64,000 nt of DNA from positions 23,212-87,211 of IMG/VR virus record IMGVR_UViG_3300032334_000488, one strand, 5' to 3'. This stretch comes from a virus. The position numbers and the translations under genes are program-made. The notes under the pieces were generated by a model. It ran no database searches. It was not told the DNA's origin and worked only from the letters and a program-made list of their open reading frames with translations. Position 1 is the first letter of the stretch; each line of letters opens with the position of its first letter. This document shows positions 38,101-48,289 of this stretch, in pieces.

Positions 38101-39159
38101 GTGGCTACTATAGATGGTATGGCAGACCGCCTACGTTATGAGATAGGCGACATCGGTCGTTCGTTTGTCTATCAGTTTATTGCTGATGGCACCACTAACC
38201 GTTTTCTTATTCCGTACTCTCCTCTTGATGGTGCTAACTTGGTTGTAAACCAAGAAGGCGATGACGTCTCTGCAACTGTTGAAGTAGAAGAAGCAACTGG
38301 CTACATTGTATTTGACACTGTGCCTGCTCCAGGTGACACCATTATTGTTGCTGGAAACTACTACAAGTATTTTACAAATGTTGAAATCTGCCAATACGTT
38401 ACAGACGCATTTGAGCAACACACAACTTTTCATACAGACTCTTATGGTCGAGTAATGAGTGTCTCTACTTTACCTACAGTCGAAGAATACCCAGTAGTTA
38501 TTTATGCATCTACTTTAGCCATGTACACACTGGCTACCGATGCCTCTTTTGACATTGACATTACAGCACCAGATGGAGTGATGATTCCTCGCTCTGAGCG
38601 TTATCGTCAGTTAATGCAGATGATTGATGTTCGCAAAAATCAATACAAGGAACTCTGCTCTCAACTTGGTATTGGTCTTTACAAGATCGACGTGTTTTCT
38701 TTGCGCCGTATCTCAAAGACCACCAACGAATATGTACCAGTCTTTGAACCACAAGAAATTGATAATAAGTCTCCTAAGACACGAGTTCGTCTACCTATTC
38801 CTACCTATGGAAATGTTAAGCCAACTCCAACGACTGTTGTACAAGACTTGAATATCTACGAAGGCGATGACTATGAGTTCTCTATTCGTTTAGACTTTGA
38901 AGTTGATAACCTCACTCCATTGGCAGAAATTAGATCACTTCCAGGTGCAGCAGTTGTAGTCACTGAGTTTACTGTAACAAAACCAAACATCACTGAAGAT
39001 GGCGATAACCAACGAACACTGGTCCTTTCACTTACTGGTGAACAGACTCGTTTACTTCCTGGAAAGTCTTACTACGACGTACAATTAACTGATGCAGAAG
39101 GCGTAACTCACACTTACGTCTCTGGAATAATCTTCGTTACCAAAGAGGTAAGCCAATGA
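38101..39159 (+). CDS. Neck or baseplate-associated protein (GTG start)
   Basis: A 352-residue protein. The N-terminal part (to about 205) includes helix DGMADRLRYEIGDIGRSFVY and beta segments as in head-tail adaptor proteins. The C-terminal 120 residues (VVQDLNIYEGDDYEFSIRLD; TYVSGIIFV) resemble the N-terminal BppU-like domain of baseplate proteins. The fusion could link the neck to fibres. The stop overlaps the next ATG. Confidence 0.6.
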   Translation: MATIDGMADRLRYEIGDIGRSFVYQFIADGTTNRFLIPYSPLDGANLVVNQEGDDVSATVEVEEATGYIVFDTVPAPGDTIIVAGNYYKYFTNVEICQYVTDAFEQHTTFHTDSYGRVMSVSTLPTVEEYPVVIYASTLAMYTLATDASFDIDITAPDGVMIPRSERYRQLMQMIDVRKNQYKELCSQLGIGLYKIDVFSLRRISKTTNEYVPVFEPQEIDNKSPKTRVRLPIPTYGNVKPTPTTVVQDLNIYEGDDYEFSIRLDFEVDNLTPLAEIRSLPGAAVVVTEFTVTKPNITEDGDNQRTLVLSLTGEQTRLLPGKSYYDVQLTDAEGVTHTYVSGIIFVTKEVSQ

Positions 39160-39809
39160 CCCCAAATCAATACACCCGTCCAGGGTCTAATACTGTTCCA
39201 ATCGCCGTAAACGATGTTGTATTAATTACAACTCCAGAAGGCACTACTCATCCATCAGGTTGTGGATGTGGTAGTTGTTCTGGTGGTGGTGGAGCAGTCA
39301 CTGGTGCACAAGGTACCCAAGGCGTTAGAGGCGCCCAAGGAATACAAGGCGTACAGGGAACTCAGGGCGTTATCGGATCTCAAGGTATCCAGGGTGTTCA
39401 AGGAAGAGCAGTACAAGGTACACAAGGAACGCAGGGTGCTGGAACTCCAGGAACTCAGGGTCTTCAAGGAACACAGGGCCTTGACGGTGCTTATGCAGCC
39501 CAAGGTATTCAAGGAGTACAAGGAACCGCAGGTTCTCAAGGTATTGGTGGAGCAACTCTTGACAACACCGATGACCTTACAGAAGGCACTACAAATAAGT
39601 ACTTCACAGTTGGTCGTGTATCATTTGAGCATACCCAGGGAGCAGCAAGTGCTACCTGGAATGTTGTTCACAATTTAAATTTTTATCCTAACGTTACAGT
39701 TCAAGATTCGGCTGGTAATATAGTCGAAGGTGAAATCGCTTACACTAATTCGGACTCCTTAGTAATAACCTTTTCAGCAGCGTTCTCAGGTACAGCCTAC
39801 TTATCTTAA
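39156..39809 (+). CDS. Collagen-like fibre protein 1
   Basis: A 217-residue protein. A short head ends in a Cys-rich motif (HPSGCGCGSCSGGGGAV), followed by about 75 residues of Gly-X-Y triplets (GTQGVRGAQGIQGVQG-like), and a compact C-terminal beta domain (TWNVVHNLNFYPNVTVQDSA). The triplets imply a triple helix; the Cys cluster could lock the trimer. It is a probable fibre or whisker on the virion. Confidence 0.8.
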   Translation: MTPNQYTRPGSNTVPIAVNDVVLITTPEGTTHPSGCGCGSCSGGGGAVTGAQGTQGVRGAQGIQGVQGTQGVIGSQGIQGVQGRAVQGTQGTQGAGTPGTQGLQGTQGLDGAYAAQGIQGVQGTAGSQGIGGATLDNTDDLTEGTTNKYFTVGRVSFEHTQGAASATWNVVHNLNFYPNVTVQDSAGNIVEGEIAYTNSDSLVITFSAAFSGTAYLS

Positions 39810-39821
39810 GGAGATAACCGA

Positions 39822-42815
39822 ATGGCAAGAAAGTTTTTAACCCCGATTGATTTAGGCAAACTTGAACTTCAAAATGCCCGAATTCAAAACCTTTCAACAG
39901 CACAAAAGCCAGTCAACCCAGTCGAAGGTCAGATCTACTATGACACTGACGATAAGGTTGTAAAGACCTGGAATGGTACTGCGTGGATTAACGCAAGCCA
40001 AGGTACACAAGGTGTGCAAGGCACTGTTGGTGCTCAGGGTGTACAAGGAACTCACGGTACACAGGGCGTACAAGGTACAGAAGGTCAACAGGGAACTCAA
40101 GGCACTGATGGTACCCAAGGTACTCAAGGTACCGATGGAACTCAAGGTACTCAAGGCACTGATGGTACACAAGGAACTCAGGGTACCGATGGAACCCAAG
40201 GTACACAGGGAACTGAAGGACAACAGGGTACTCAAGGTACAGATGGAACTCAAGGTACACAAGGTACTGATGGTACACAGGGCACACAAGGTACTGACGG
40301 CACACAAGGTGTGCAAGGAACCGAAGGTCAACAAGGAGTTCAAGGTACTGAAGGACAGCAAGGTACACAAGGAACAGAAGGCGCCCAAGGTACACAGGGA
40401 ACTGACGGTACACAAGGAACCGAAGGATCACAGGGTACACAGGGTGCTGAAGGTAACTTTGGTGGTATCACAGTTGTTTACAACTTTGATGATACTGTCA
40501 CAATGGCAGACCCAGGCGACAATAATGCTCGTCTAAACAATGCTAACCCAACTCTAGTTACACACCTGGCATTGGATGATAATCCTGCTGATGGTAACTA
40601 TGACATCTCTAACTTTTTACAAACAATCGATGACTCAACATCACCAATTAAGGGTCACGTAAAGGTATCTAGAAAATTTGATACTGCTACTTTTTACCTC
40701 TACACAATCTCTGGTGTTACAGATTCAGCGCCAAACTGGTTTGATGTAGAAGTTGCTTATGTCTCTGGTCAAGGAGCATTTACTGACGGAGAAGAACTTC
40801 TCTTTACATTTGCTCGTACTGGTGATGTTGGTGCTCAAGGTACACAAGGTACTGAGGGAGCCCAGGGCGTTCAAGGCACTGTAGGTTCTCAAGGAACTCA
40901 AGGCACATTAGGTGCACAAGGAACTCAAGGAGTCCAAGGCGTACAGGGCACTGAAGGTCAACAAGGAACTCAGGGCACACAAGGTACTGACGGTACCCAA
41001 GGTACTCTCGGTACTCAAGGTGCGGTTGGTACTCAGGGTACAGTTGGTGCTCAAGGCGCTCAAGGAACTCATGGAACCCAGGGTGTACAAGGTACGCAGG
41101 GAACACAGGGAGTTCAAGGAACCGAAGGCCAACAGGGAGTTCAGGGCACCGAAGGTCAGCAAGGAACCCAGGGTTCAGAAGGTGCACAGGGTACTCAAGG
41201 AGTACAGGGCGCTGAAGGAACTCAGGGTACTGAGGGTACACAAGGTGCTACAGGTACATTTGGTGGAGAAACCTTCGAGTACAACTACCTAACTAATACC
41301 GCAGATACAGACCCAACTGCAGGTAACTTTAAGTTTGACTTTACAACATTCTCATCTGTTACTGAACTTTACATCGACCCAATCGATGCAAACGCAACTA
41401 ACATTAGTTCTTTCCTACAGACTATTGATGACTCAACATCAGGTATTAAGGGAACAATTAAAGTAACAGATATTGCTGACCCTCTTAACTATGCCTTCTT
41501 CCAAATCATTGGTACTCACAATGAGAATGGTGGCGCTTACTTTACAGTGCCAGTCGCATATGTATCAGGTCCGCTATCACTTGGTAACAACGATAACGCA
41601 TACCTAACATTTGCAAGAGTTGGTGACAAGGGTGATACTGGTGCTCAAGGTACTACTGGTGCACAAGGCGTACAAGGTACTGTAGGTTCTCAAGGTACAC
41701 AAGGAACACTTGGAGCCCAAGGTACACAAGGAACTCAGGGTGTACAGGGAACTGACGGTACACAGGGAGTCCAAGGCTCTGAAGGTACTCAGGGAGTCCA
41801 AGGAACCGAAGGACAGCAGGGTACACAGGGAACTGAAGGCCAGCAGGGAACTCAAGGTACAGATGGTACCCAAGGAACCGAAGGTACAGCAGCCCTCTGG
41901 AATTTTGCTGGCCCTTATAGCGGCGGAGTTATCTATACCGAAGGTGACGTAGTTACCTACAACGGTCAAACTTGGTATCGCAAGATTTACGGTGCAGCGG
42001 GACATACACCAACAGAAGATACTTGGTGGACACTACTTGCTGCACAAGGTGTACAGGGAACTGAAGGCCAACAAGGTACACAAGGCACCGATGGTACTCA
42101 GGGTACTCAGGGTACAGACGGAACTCAAGGAGTTCAAGGTACTGAAGGACAGCAGGGCACACAGGGTACAGATGGTACCCAAGGTGTCCAAGGTACAGAA
42201 GGTACTCAAGGTACTGAAGGCCACTCCGACCGTTACAAGACGACCTCTACTACCTCACGTTCAATTGCGGTAGCAAACAACGTAAGTTTTGTACTGGCTG
42301 ATCCAGATCTTTCATACTCAGTTGGTCAGGATGTAGTAGTTGCTTACGATGTAAACAACCACATGTCCGCAACTGTAGTCAGTTACACATCAGGCACTAA
42401 TACACTTGTTGTAAATGTTAACGACATCAAGGGTTCAGGAACATACGCTGTATGGTCAATCAACCTAGATGGTGCTACTGGTGTACAGGGTACAACTGGT
42501 ACCCAAGGCACACAAGGTACAGATGGTATTCAAGGCCTTGACGGTGTTCAAGGTACACAAGGTACATCTGGTCAACTTGGAACCTATGCAACAACTATCA
42601 CTGGTGATTCAACCGATGGTGGAGCAACAGGAACTACATCGTTCCCAGTTACTCACAACCTCGGAACTACAGACATCATGGTCACAGTCTGGGATGCGGC
42701 TTCTAAGATGGAAGTTGTAACAGATGTAGCCTACGTAACTACTACCTCAGTAACGATTGGATTTGCAGTAGCGCCAATCACAACTAAGTCTTACAGAGTG
42801 GTAGTCAAGGCTTAA
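39822..42815 (+). CDS. Collagen-like tail fibre 2
   Basis: A 997-residue protein. The N-terminal 57 residues ([40 protein letters not shown]) match fibre attachment domains. Long Gly-Thr-Gln/Gly-Thr-Asp/Gly-Thr-Glu triplet tracts alternate with two about 115-residue beta modules (nt about 40465-40827 and 41262-41630). Residues about 689-737 ([20 protein letters not shown]) resemble a CBM5/12-type carbohydrate-binding module. A C-terminal beta domain ends the fibre. It is the likely receptor-binding collagenous fibre. Confidence 0.85.
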   Translation: MARKFLTPIDLGKLELQNARIQNLSTAQKPVNPVEGQIYYDTDDKVVKTWNGTAWINASQGTQGVQGTVGAQGVQGTHGTQGVQGTEGQQGTQGTDGTQGTQGTDGTQGTQGTDGTQGTQGTDGTQGTQGTEGQQGTQGTDGTQGTQGTDGTQGTQGTDGTQGVQGTEGQQGVQGTEGQQGTQGTEGAQGTQGTDGTQGTEGSQGTQGAEGNFGGITVVYNFDDTVTMADPGDNNARLNNANPTLVTHLALDDNPADGNYDISNFLQTIDDSTSPIKGHVKVSRKFDTATFYLYTISGVTDSAPNWFDVEVAYVSGQGAFTDGEELLFTFARTGDVGAQGTQGTEGAQGVQGTVGSQGTQGTLGAQGTQGVQGVQGTEGQQGTQGTQGTDGTQGTLGTQGAVGTQGTVGAQGAQGTHGTQGVQGTQGTQGVQGTEGQQGVQGTEGQQGTQGSEGAQGTQGVQGAEGTQGTEGTQGATGTFGGETFEYNYLTNTADTDPTAGNFKFDFTTFSSVTELYIDPIDANATNISSFLQTIDDSTSGIKGTIKVTDIADPLNYAFFQIIGTHNENGGAYFTVPVAYVSGPLSLGNNDNAYLTFARVGDKGDTGAQGTTGAQGVQGTVGSQGTQGTLGAQGTQGTQGVQGTDGTQGVQGSEGTQGVQGTEGQQGTQGTEGQQGTQGTDGTQGTEGTAALWNFAGPYSGGVIYTEGDVVTYNGQTWYRKIYGAAGHTPTEDTWWTLLAAQGVQGTEGQQGTQGTDGTQGTQGTDGTQGVQGTEGQQGTQGTDGTQGVQGTEGTQGTEGHSDRYKTTSTTSRSIAVANNVSFVLADPDLSYSVGQDVVVAYDVNNHMSATVVSYTSGTNTLVVNVNDIKGSGTYAVWSINLDGATGVQGTTGTQGTQGTDGIQGLDGVQGTQGTSGQLGTYATTITGDSTDGGATGTTSFPVTHNLGTTDIMVTVWDAASKMEVVTDVAYVTTTSVTIGFAVAPITTKSYRVVVKA

Positions 42816-42818
42816 TCC

Positions 42819-43034
42819 ATGAGCAAAAAAGCACTCGTCCCAGTTAACGTATTGGCTAAGGCGTCAGCGCCCTCTGGCCAGTACGCTGGTGACGTGTACT
42901 ACGACTCAACAGATACATCGCTGTTTGTCTACACAGGCTCTGTGTGGACTGCAGTAGGTGCAGGCGCTATCGATGGTGGAACGCCAACAAGTAATTACAC
43001 AAGCAATCCTGTGGTAAATGGAGGAACTCCGTAA
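42819..43034 (+). CDS. Small fibre-associated protein
   Basis: A 71-residue protein. ASAPSGQYAGDVYYDSTDTS and SVWTAVGAG form the same fibre head module (short strands ending in a Trp-Thr turn) as in the preceding gene, plus a Gly/Pro/Asn tail. It may cap or adapt the fibre. It shares one base with the next start (TAATG). Confidence 0.65.
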   Translation: MSKKALVPVNVLAKASAPSGQYAGDVYYDSTDTSLFVYTGSVWTAVGAGAIDGGTPTSNYTSNPVVNGGTP

Positions 43035-46000
43035 TGGCATCAAAGATTCAAGTTCGTCGTGGATCGTCTTCACAGTGGAATGCTGTCTCATCAGTAGTCC
43101 TATCTGAAGGTGAAATCGGCTTTGAAATCAATACTGGAAAGTTCAAGATTGGTGATGGAACTTCTACTTGGGCCGCTCTTCCTTACTTCATTGACGAAGA
43201 TGCAGTTGCTTCTCTTGTTAGCGGCGCAGCATTAGCAAACACTGATGATCTTCCACAGGGAACTACTAATCTTTATCACACAGTTCAGCATGTCTATGAA
43301 GCACTAGATAGCGGATCTCTACAAAATATCTTTATCTCATATGTAGATGGTGCTATTGATATCTCAGTACCAACTGTTCAAGGAACTCAAGGTACACAGG
43401 GAGCAAGCATCCAGGGTGTACAAGGTACACAAGGAACACAGGGCTTTTATGGTACTCAAGGAACTACAGGAGCACAAGGAACTGCAGGCTATGTCGGTGC
43501 AGATGGAGCGCAAGGCACACAGGGAACTCAAGGAGTTCAGGGTGTACAAGGAGTCCAAGGCGTACAAGGCGTACAGGGAACTACTGGTAGCCAAGGCGTA
43601 CAAGGAGTTCAGGGCGTTCAAGGTGTGCAAGGCGTACAAGGACTGCAGGGTGTTCAAGGAACACTAGGCGCCCAAGGTGCGGCAGGTAACTTTGGTGGAG
43701 CAACCTTTGACTACACATTCAGCACAAGCACAACAGCGGCTGATCCAGGAACTGGAAACATTCGCTTTAATGCGACACCTACTTCAGCAACTGCTATGTA
43801 CATCGATAGTAGCAATGATGCTGCAACTGACATCTCAACATTCTTAAACACAATCGGCGGATCAACATCAACTATCAAGGGACACTTCCGTGTATCCAAG
43901 AAGTTTGATGACAGCGTCTTTAAACTTTACACAATCTCATCTGTCACAGATAACACTGGCTGGTTCACTGTTAACTGCTCTTATGTATCTGGTAACGGAA
44001 CACTCTCAAACTCTGACGACATCGTAGTCACCTTTGCTCGCACTGGTGATAAGGGTGATACAGGTATCCAGGGTGTACAAGGACCAGAAGGTACTCAAGG
44101 CGTACAAGGCACACAGGGTGTACAGGGTGTGCAGGGAGTCCAAGGAACTGAAGGACAACAGGGAACCCAGGGTATACAGGGCACCCAGGGCACTCAAGGC
44201 ACTCTAGGAGCGCAAGGCGCTGTTGGTGCACAAGGTGTACAGGGCACACAAGGTACCCAAGGTACTCAGGGAGTTCAGGGCGTACAAGGTACAGAAGGAA
44301 CCCAGGGCGTACAAGGAATCCAAGGTACACAGGGTGTACAAGGAAAAGAAGGTGTTGGAACTCAAGGAACTGACGGTACACAGGGTACTCAGGGTGTTAT
44401 GGGTACATCAGGATCTTCTTCCTCTAACTTTAACTACTCAGTTGATAGCAATACAGCAGATGCAAAACCAGGAAATGGTCAACTACGATTTAACAACGCG
44501 ACACAAACATCTGCTACTTTCCTATACATAGATCACATTAACGACTCAGGCGTTGATATCGATGTTCTTTTGGGACTTCTTAAGACAGACGACAGTGTAA
44601 TTGTTCAAAAGAAATCAGATTCAAATGTTTACATTACTTTTAGAGTAACTGGCGCTGTAACTGTTGTATCAAACAGTTATGTAAAGGTTCCAGTAACGAG
44701 CACTGGCGATGGTGGAACAGGCAACAACTCATTTACTGGTGGACAAGCGATTGAAGTTATCACCTTTACAACTGGTCTTCAAGGACCAGTTGGTGCACAA
44801 GGTGCAGTTGGTCCTCAAGGCACACAGGGTGTACAGGGCACAACTGGCGCACAAGGCACACAAGGTACTCAAGGTACTCAAGGCACTCAAGGCACCCTAG
44901 GTGCACAAGGTGCAACAGGTGCTCAAGGAGCAACTGGTGCCCAGGGAACCCAAGGCACTCAAGGCACCACAGGAGCGCAAGGTGCTACAGGAGCCCAGGG
45001 TGTGCAGGGTACACAGGGTGTACAAGGCACACAGGGAACTACTGGCGCGCAAGGAGTACAGGGAGTCCAAGGCCTACAGGGTGTACAAGGTACTCTAGGT
45101 GTGCAGGGTGCTGCTGGTAACTTTGGCGGTGCTTCATTTGACTACACCTACAGCACAACTATCACCGCTTCAGATCCAGGTACTGGAAATGTTCGCTTTA
45201 ACTCTTTGACTTTATCTTCTGCAACTGCGGTCTACTTAGACGCAAGTAACGATGCAGCAACAGATATCACATCCTTCCTTAATACTATCGGAACATCGAC
45301 CTCTACAATCAAGGGTCACTTCCGTATGTCAAAGAAGTTTGACGATAACTCATTTGCGCTCTTTACAATCTCATCAGTTACAAACAACACTGGCTGGTTT
45401 ACTGTAAGTGCATCTTACGTATCTGGCAACGGAACATTTGCAAATTCAGATGACATTGTTATCACATTTGCCCGTACAGGTGACAAGGGTGACACTGGTA
45501 CACAGGGTGTACAAGGACCTACAGGTACACAGGGAACCCAAGGCACTCAGGGTACGCAAGGTACCCAAGGTACACAGGGAACTACTGGAGCCCAAGGAAC
45601 ACAAGGAACTCAAGGTCTACAGGGTCCTGGCGGTACATACGCTAACTCTGCTGCACTAGCAGCGGCTCTTAGCGATGAGACTGGTTCTGGTGCTGCTGTA
45701 TTCGGTACAAGCCCAACTCTAAAGGGACCTATCTACTTCCAGAGCGGTGGCGGTGCTGGTGGATCTGCTAACACACTTGATGTTAACAATTCAACAGGAG
45801 CGGTAACTCTTACAAGCGGTTATCCACTCAACCTTACTGCAACAGGTGATGTGACAATCACAGCAACTGGTGGAGCAGCAAAGGTTGGCTCTGACACTAT
45901 CGCAACTCTTACAGCGTCACAGACACTGACTAACAAGACACTCACTTATCCAGCAATTGACAATCTAAAGTTAGGTTATGCAACTACTGCAACAGCAGCG

Positions 46001-46462
46001 GGAACAACAACCCTCACTGTGTCAAGTGCTAGACAACAACTATTTACTGGTTCTACAACACAGACAATTGTTCTACCAGTAACAAGCACTCTGGCAACAG
46101 GTGTTAGTTACGAGATTGAGAACAACTCAACTGGTAACCTAACTGTTAACTCATCAGGCGGTAACTTAGTAGCAACAGTAATTTCTGGAACTACAGCACA
46201 CGTCTTGTGTATTGGAACTACTCTGACTACTGCCGCTGATTGGGATGTTGATTTTATCGCTTTCAGTACTCTTAGCGGTACTGGCGCAAATGTATTAGGT
46301 ACTGCACCATCGATCTCTAACTTAACTATCACTGGAACATTAACTGCAGGTGGTGGAGCAGGTACTAACGGCCAGGTACTAACATCTACAGGATCTGGAA
46401 CTCAGTGGGCTGCGGCTGCATCTGATGCAACTCCTACAGTGTTGATGCTAGGTGGAATGTAA
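43034..46462 (+). CDS. Collagen-like tail fibre 3
   Basis: An 1142-residue protein. The N-terminus (KIQVRRGSSSQWNAVSSVVL; GEIGFEINTGKFKIGDGTST) is a common phage fibre head domain. Gly-X-Y tracts rich in GTQ and GVQ are interrupted by three beta modules (about 43695-44055, 44420-44780, 45130-45495), related to those of fibre 2. The C-terminal 280 residues are a beta-rich tip (LTNKTLTYPAIDNLKLGYAT) like other fibre C-termini. The stop directly abuts the stop of the convergent glycosyltransferase. Confidence 0.85.
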   Translation: MASKIQVRRGSSSQWNAVSSVVLSEGEIGFEINTGKFKIGDGTSTWAALPYFIDEDAVASLVSGAALANTDDLPQGTTNLYHTVQHVYEALDSGSLQNIFISYVDGAIDISVPTVQGTQGTQGASIQGVQGTQGTQGFYGTQGTTGAQGTAGYVGADGAQGTQGTQGVQGVQGVQGVQGVQGTTGSQGVQGVQGVQGVQGVQGLQGVQGTLGAQGAAGNFGGATFDYTFSTSTTAADPGTGNIRFNATPTSATAMYIDSSNDAATDISTFLNTIGGSTSTIKGHFRVSKKFDDSVFKLYTISSVTDNTGWFTVNCSYVSGNGTLSNSDDIVVTFARTGDKGDTGIQGVQGPEGTQGVQGTQGVQGVQGVQGTEGQQGTQGIQGTQGTQGTLGAQGAVGAQGVQGTQGTQGTQGVQGVQGTEGTQGVQGIQGTQGVQGKEGVGTQGTDGTQGTQGVMGTSGSSSSNFNYSVDSNTADAKPGNGQLRFNNATQTSATFLYIDHINDSGVDIDVLLGLLKTDDSVIVQKKSDSNVYITFRVTGAVTVVSNSYVKVPVTSTGDGGTGNNSFTGGQAIEVITFTTGLQGPVGAQGAVGPQGTQGVQGTTGAQGTQGTQGTQGTQGTLGAQGATGAQGATGAQGTQGTQGTTGAQGATGAQGVQGTQGVQGTQGTTGAQGVQGVQGLQGVQGTLGVQGAAGNFGGASFDYTYSTTITASDPGTGNVRFNSLTLSSATAVYLDASNDAATDITSFLNTIGTSTSTIKGHFRMSKKFDDNSFALFTISSVTNNTGWFTVSASYVSGNGTFANSDDIVITFARTGDKGDTGTQGVQGPTGTQGTQGTQGTQGTQGTQGTTGAQGTQGTQGLQGPGGTYANSAALAAALSDETGSGAAVFGTSPTLKGPIYFQSGGGAGGSANTLDVNNSTGAVTLTSGYPLNLTATGDVTITATGGAAKVGSDTIATLTASQTLTNKTLTYPAIDNLKLGYATTATAAGTTTLTVSSARQQLFTGSTTQTIVLPVTSTLATGVSYEIENNSTGNLTVNSSGGNLVATVISGTTAHVLCIGTTLTTAADWDVDFIAFSTLSGTGANVLGTAPSISNLTITGTLTAGGGAGTNGQVLTSTGSGTQWAAAASDATPTVLMLGGM

Positions 46463-47209
46463 TTAATTAAGTAGTTCAGTACTGCCACGATGTATCTGGC
46501 TGTACTGGGCTGCTTCTTGTAGGAATTTAATTGGGCGATATTTGCCTGGCTTTAGTGTGTAGGTAAAGAAGGTCTGCTTGTTATCTTCTTTCTTCATTCT
46601 GAAGTTAAAGATGTACCAATCTACTGGGCAGTTAATTCCTCTTGACTCGATGTCTGCAACCGCTTTGCGTGCTCCTGATTTGCTAACCATGTAACCAGCG
46701 CATGACCATTGCTGATAAGAGACGCAGACATTCTCTGCCCCTATGTTGTGGTCATTATCGTTGTAAGCGAATAAGGAATCATCAGGAACAAAGAACGAGA
46801 AGAAGTCCCAGTCAGCAGGTAACTCCCACATGTAGGTCTCTACTACAGTCTTAAAGTTCTTGCTCATAACAATGTCATCTTCAAACAAGACCAAGGTGTC
46901 GTAATCAGACTCTAAGAACTTCTTGTATGCAAGGTAGTTACTAGCCCACACACCAACCACACCAGCACTAGGTGGGAATGTCTCACCTGGTTGGCAGTAA
47001 TCTTCAACGGTGTTGACCTTGAACTCTGGTCGTGTGTTTACAAAGTTCTCAACCTTGTCAACGGTATTGAGGTACATCGTTGGAGAACCTAGTCGTGGCA
47101 GAAAAGAAATGCCCTTGAGAATTCCTTCATAAGATTTATTACGGAGGTTATTTCCAGTATCAGTATGAAAGACTTCAAAGCAGGCATTACCTAGCATTTG
47201 ATAAACCAC
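46463..47209 (-). CDS. GT25-family-like glycosyltransferase
   Basis: A 248-residue protein. GVVGVWASNYLAYKKFLESD then DTLVLFEDDIVMSKNF, with the EDD motif (110-112), WSCAGYMVSKSGARKAVADI and PVDWYIFN are hallmarks of GT25, the family of bacterial LPS galactosyltransferases and of procollagen galactosyltransferases. It would transfer a sugar from a nucleotide sugar. It is the last gene of a four-gene minus-strand cassette and sits end-to-end with a collagen-like fibre gene. Confidence 0.82.
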   Translation of the reverse strand: MVYQMLGNACFEVFHTDTGNNLRNKSYEGILKGISFLPRLGSPTMYLNTVDKVENFVNTRPEFKVNTVEDYCQPGETFPPSAGVVGVWASNYLAYKKFLESDYDTLVLFEDDIVMSKNFKTVVETYMWELPADWDFFSFFVPDDSLFAYNDNDHNIGAENVCVSYQQWSCAGYMVSKSGARKAVADIESRGINCPVDWYIFNFRMKKEDNKQTFFTYTLKPGKYRPIKFLQEAAQYSQIHRGSTELLN

Positions 47210-47727
47210 ATCTGATAGCCATCTTCTAGGCAGAGTATCTCCCCTTCACAGATGGAGAAGAAGGCATCAATGCCTCTCTTAGGCTCTAGGAACTCTTTAC
47301 CGCCCTCTGTCCACCCGTAATCATCAAAGGCGATAACTCCACCCTTCTCAAGGACTTTGAAGGCGTTGAGGCCATCTAGGGCGGTCTGTAATGCTGTGTG
47401 ATCTCCATCAATGTAGATGAAGTTATAGGTCTTGGTGTTGATGTTGAAGAACTCATCACTAGTCATCTTGTGCTTGATGACTCTAGGGTTATCACTAAAT
47501 CGTGAGTCGTAATACTGCTCGACAGATGAGAAGTCTAGATCCTCGTGTTGATCTTCTTGGCTACCTTCCCAGGTGTCTACATCATCAATCGTTACAACAG
47601 TCCTGTTGTCTAGCAGCCACTGTGTGGCATCACCTGTGTAGGTGCCGATCTGTAGAGCACGGATAGGCTCACGAGGACATTTGCGATCAAAGTATGGAGA
47701 TACATTCTTAAACCAGTTAGGAAACAT
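47191..47727 (-). CDS. Class I SAM-dependent methyltransferase
   Basis: A 178-residue protein with motif I ALQIGTYTGDATQWLL, an acidic post-I region (VVTIDDVDTW), then FIYIDGDHTALQTALDGLNA and GGVIAFDDYGWTEGG, matching the Methyltransf_24 type often found with glycosyltransferases. It may methylate a sugar or a protein. It overlaps the GT25 gene by 19 nt. Confidence 0.82.
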   Translation of the reverse strand: MFPNWFKNVSPYFDRKCPREPIRALQIGTYTGDATQWLLDNRTVVTIDDVDTWEGSQEDQHEDLDFSSVEQYYDSRFSDNPRVIKHKMTSDEFFNINTKTYNFIYIDGDHTALQTALDGLNAFKVLEKGGVIAFDDYGWTEGGKEFLEPKRGIDAFFSICEGEILCLEDGYQMWFIKC

Positions 47728-47728
47728 A

Positions 47729-48289
47729 TTAGAACAACTTCAAGTTGTTGATGCAGCCATTAACATACTCCTGCGACATCTCAACATTATCTAGTAGGTG
47801 ATCAAACAACTCTTTACTCTCCTCTTTACGGCCTAGCCACCAGCCCGCTACAGCCTTCTCAAATAGTAGGACATAGGGTCCGTTGTACTCCACATACACG
47901 GGCAGTGGATTGTTATAGCCAGCAATGGTGTGCACCAGACCAATCTCTGCAAAGGTGTAGGCCTTCTGCCACTCCTTATTGCGCTCATGGATTCTGGAGA
48001 TTAAGAAGTACGCCTCTGGTCGTCCAGGCAGCAGAGTAATAGCGTGCAGGATTGTCTGATACACAGTCGCATTGCGATCGCCCTGCTTTGAAAAGCACAG
48101 AGCCATTCGTAGCAGCGATGTGTAGGCAATGATCGGATGAGTCTTGTATCCACGATCTGCCGCTCTTAGATAGAAGCCAGCAGCAGATGCAAACTGCCCC
48201 TGATCAAAGTATGCGTTAGCAAGGGCGAAGTTCTTCTCTGGGTTGTAGGAGTCAAAGGAGACATCTACTGCAAGATCTTTAATTGACAT
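47729..48289 (-). CDS. TPR-repeat protein
   Basis: A 186-residue helical protein with TPR-like pairs (PEKNFALANAYFDQGQFASA AGF-type; RPEAYFLISRIHERNKEW; YTFAEIGLVH). It is a likely scaffold for the glycan enzymes, as TPR modules often accompany glycosyltransferases. The ATG at 48289 has GGAGG at good distance. The gene overlaps the end of the beta-propeller gene by 11 nt. Confidence 0.72.
   Translation of the reverse strand: MSIKDLAVDVSFDSYNPEKNFALANAYFDQGQFASAAGFYLRAADRGYKTHPIIAYTSLLRMALCFSKQGDRNATVYQTILHAITLLPGRPEAYFLISRIHERNKEWQKAYTFAEIGLVHTIAGYNNPLPVYVEYNGPYVLLFEKAVAGWWLGRKEESKELFDHLLDNVEMSQEYVNGCINNLKLF

Noticed and set aside
39300-45620. Repeat arrays suggestive of CRISPR or tandem DNA repeats
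   Set aside because: Units are 9-nt coding triplet repeats with mixed synonymous codons, no constant repeat-spacer spacing and no cas genes.
39894-46000. Many long open frames in other frames and on the minus strand across the fibre genes
   Set aside because: They are by-products of Gly-Thr-Gln triplet coding, which keeps alternative frames open. Their Leu/Val/Lys or Ser/Leu/Cys repeats mirror the collagen codons.
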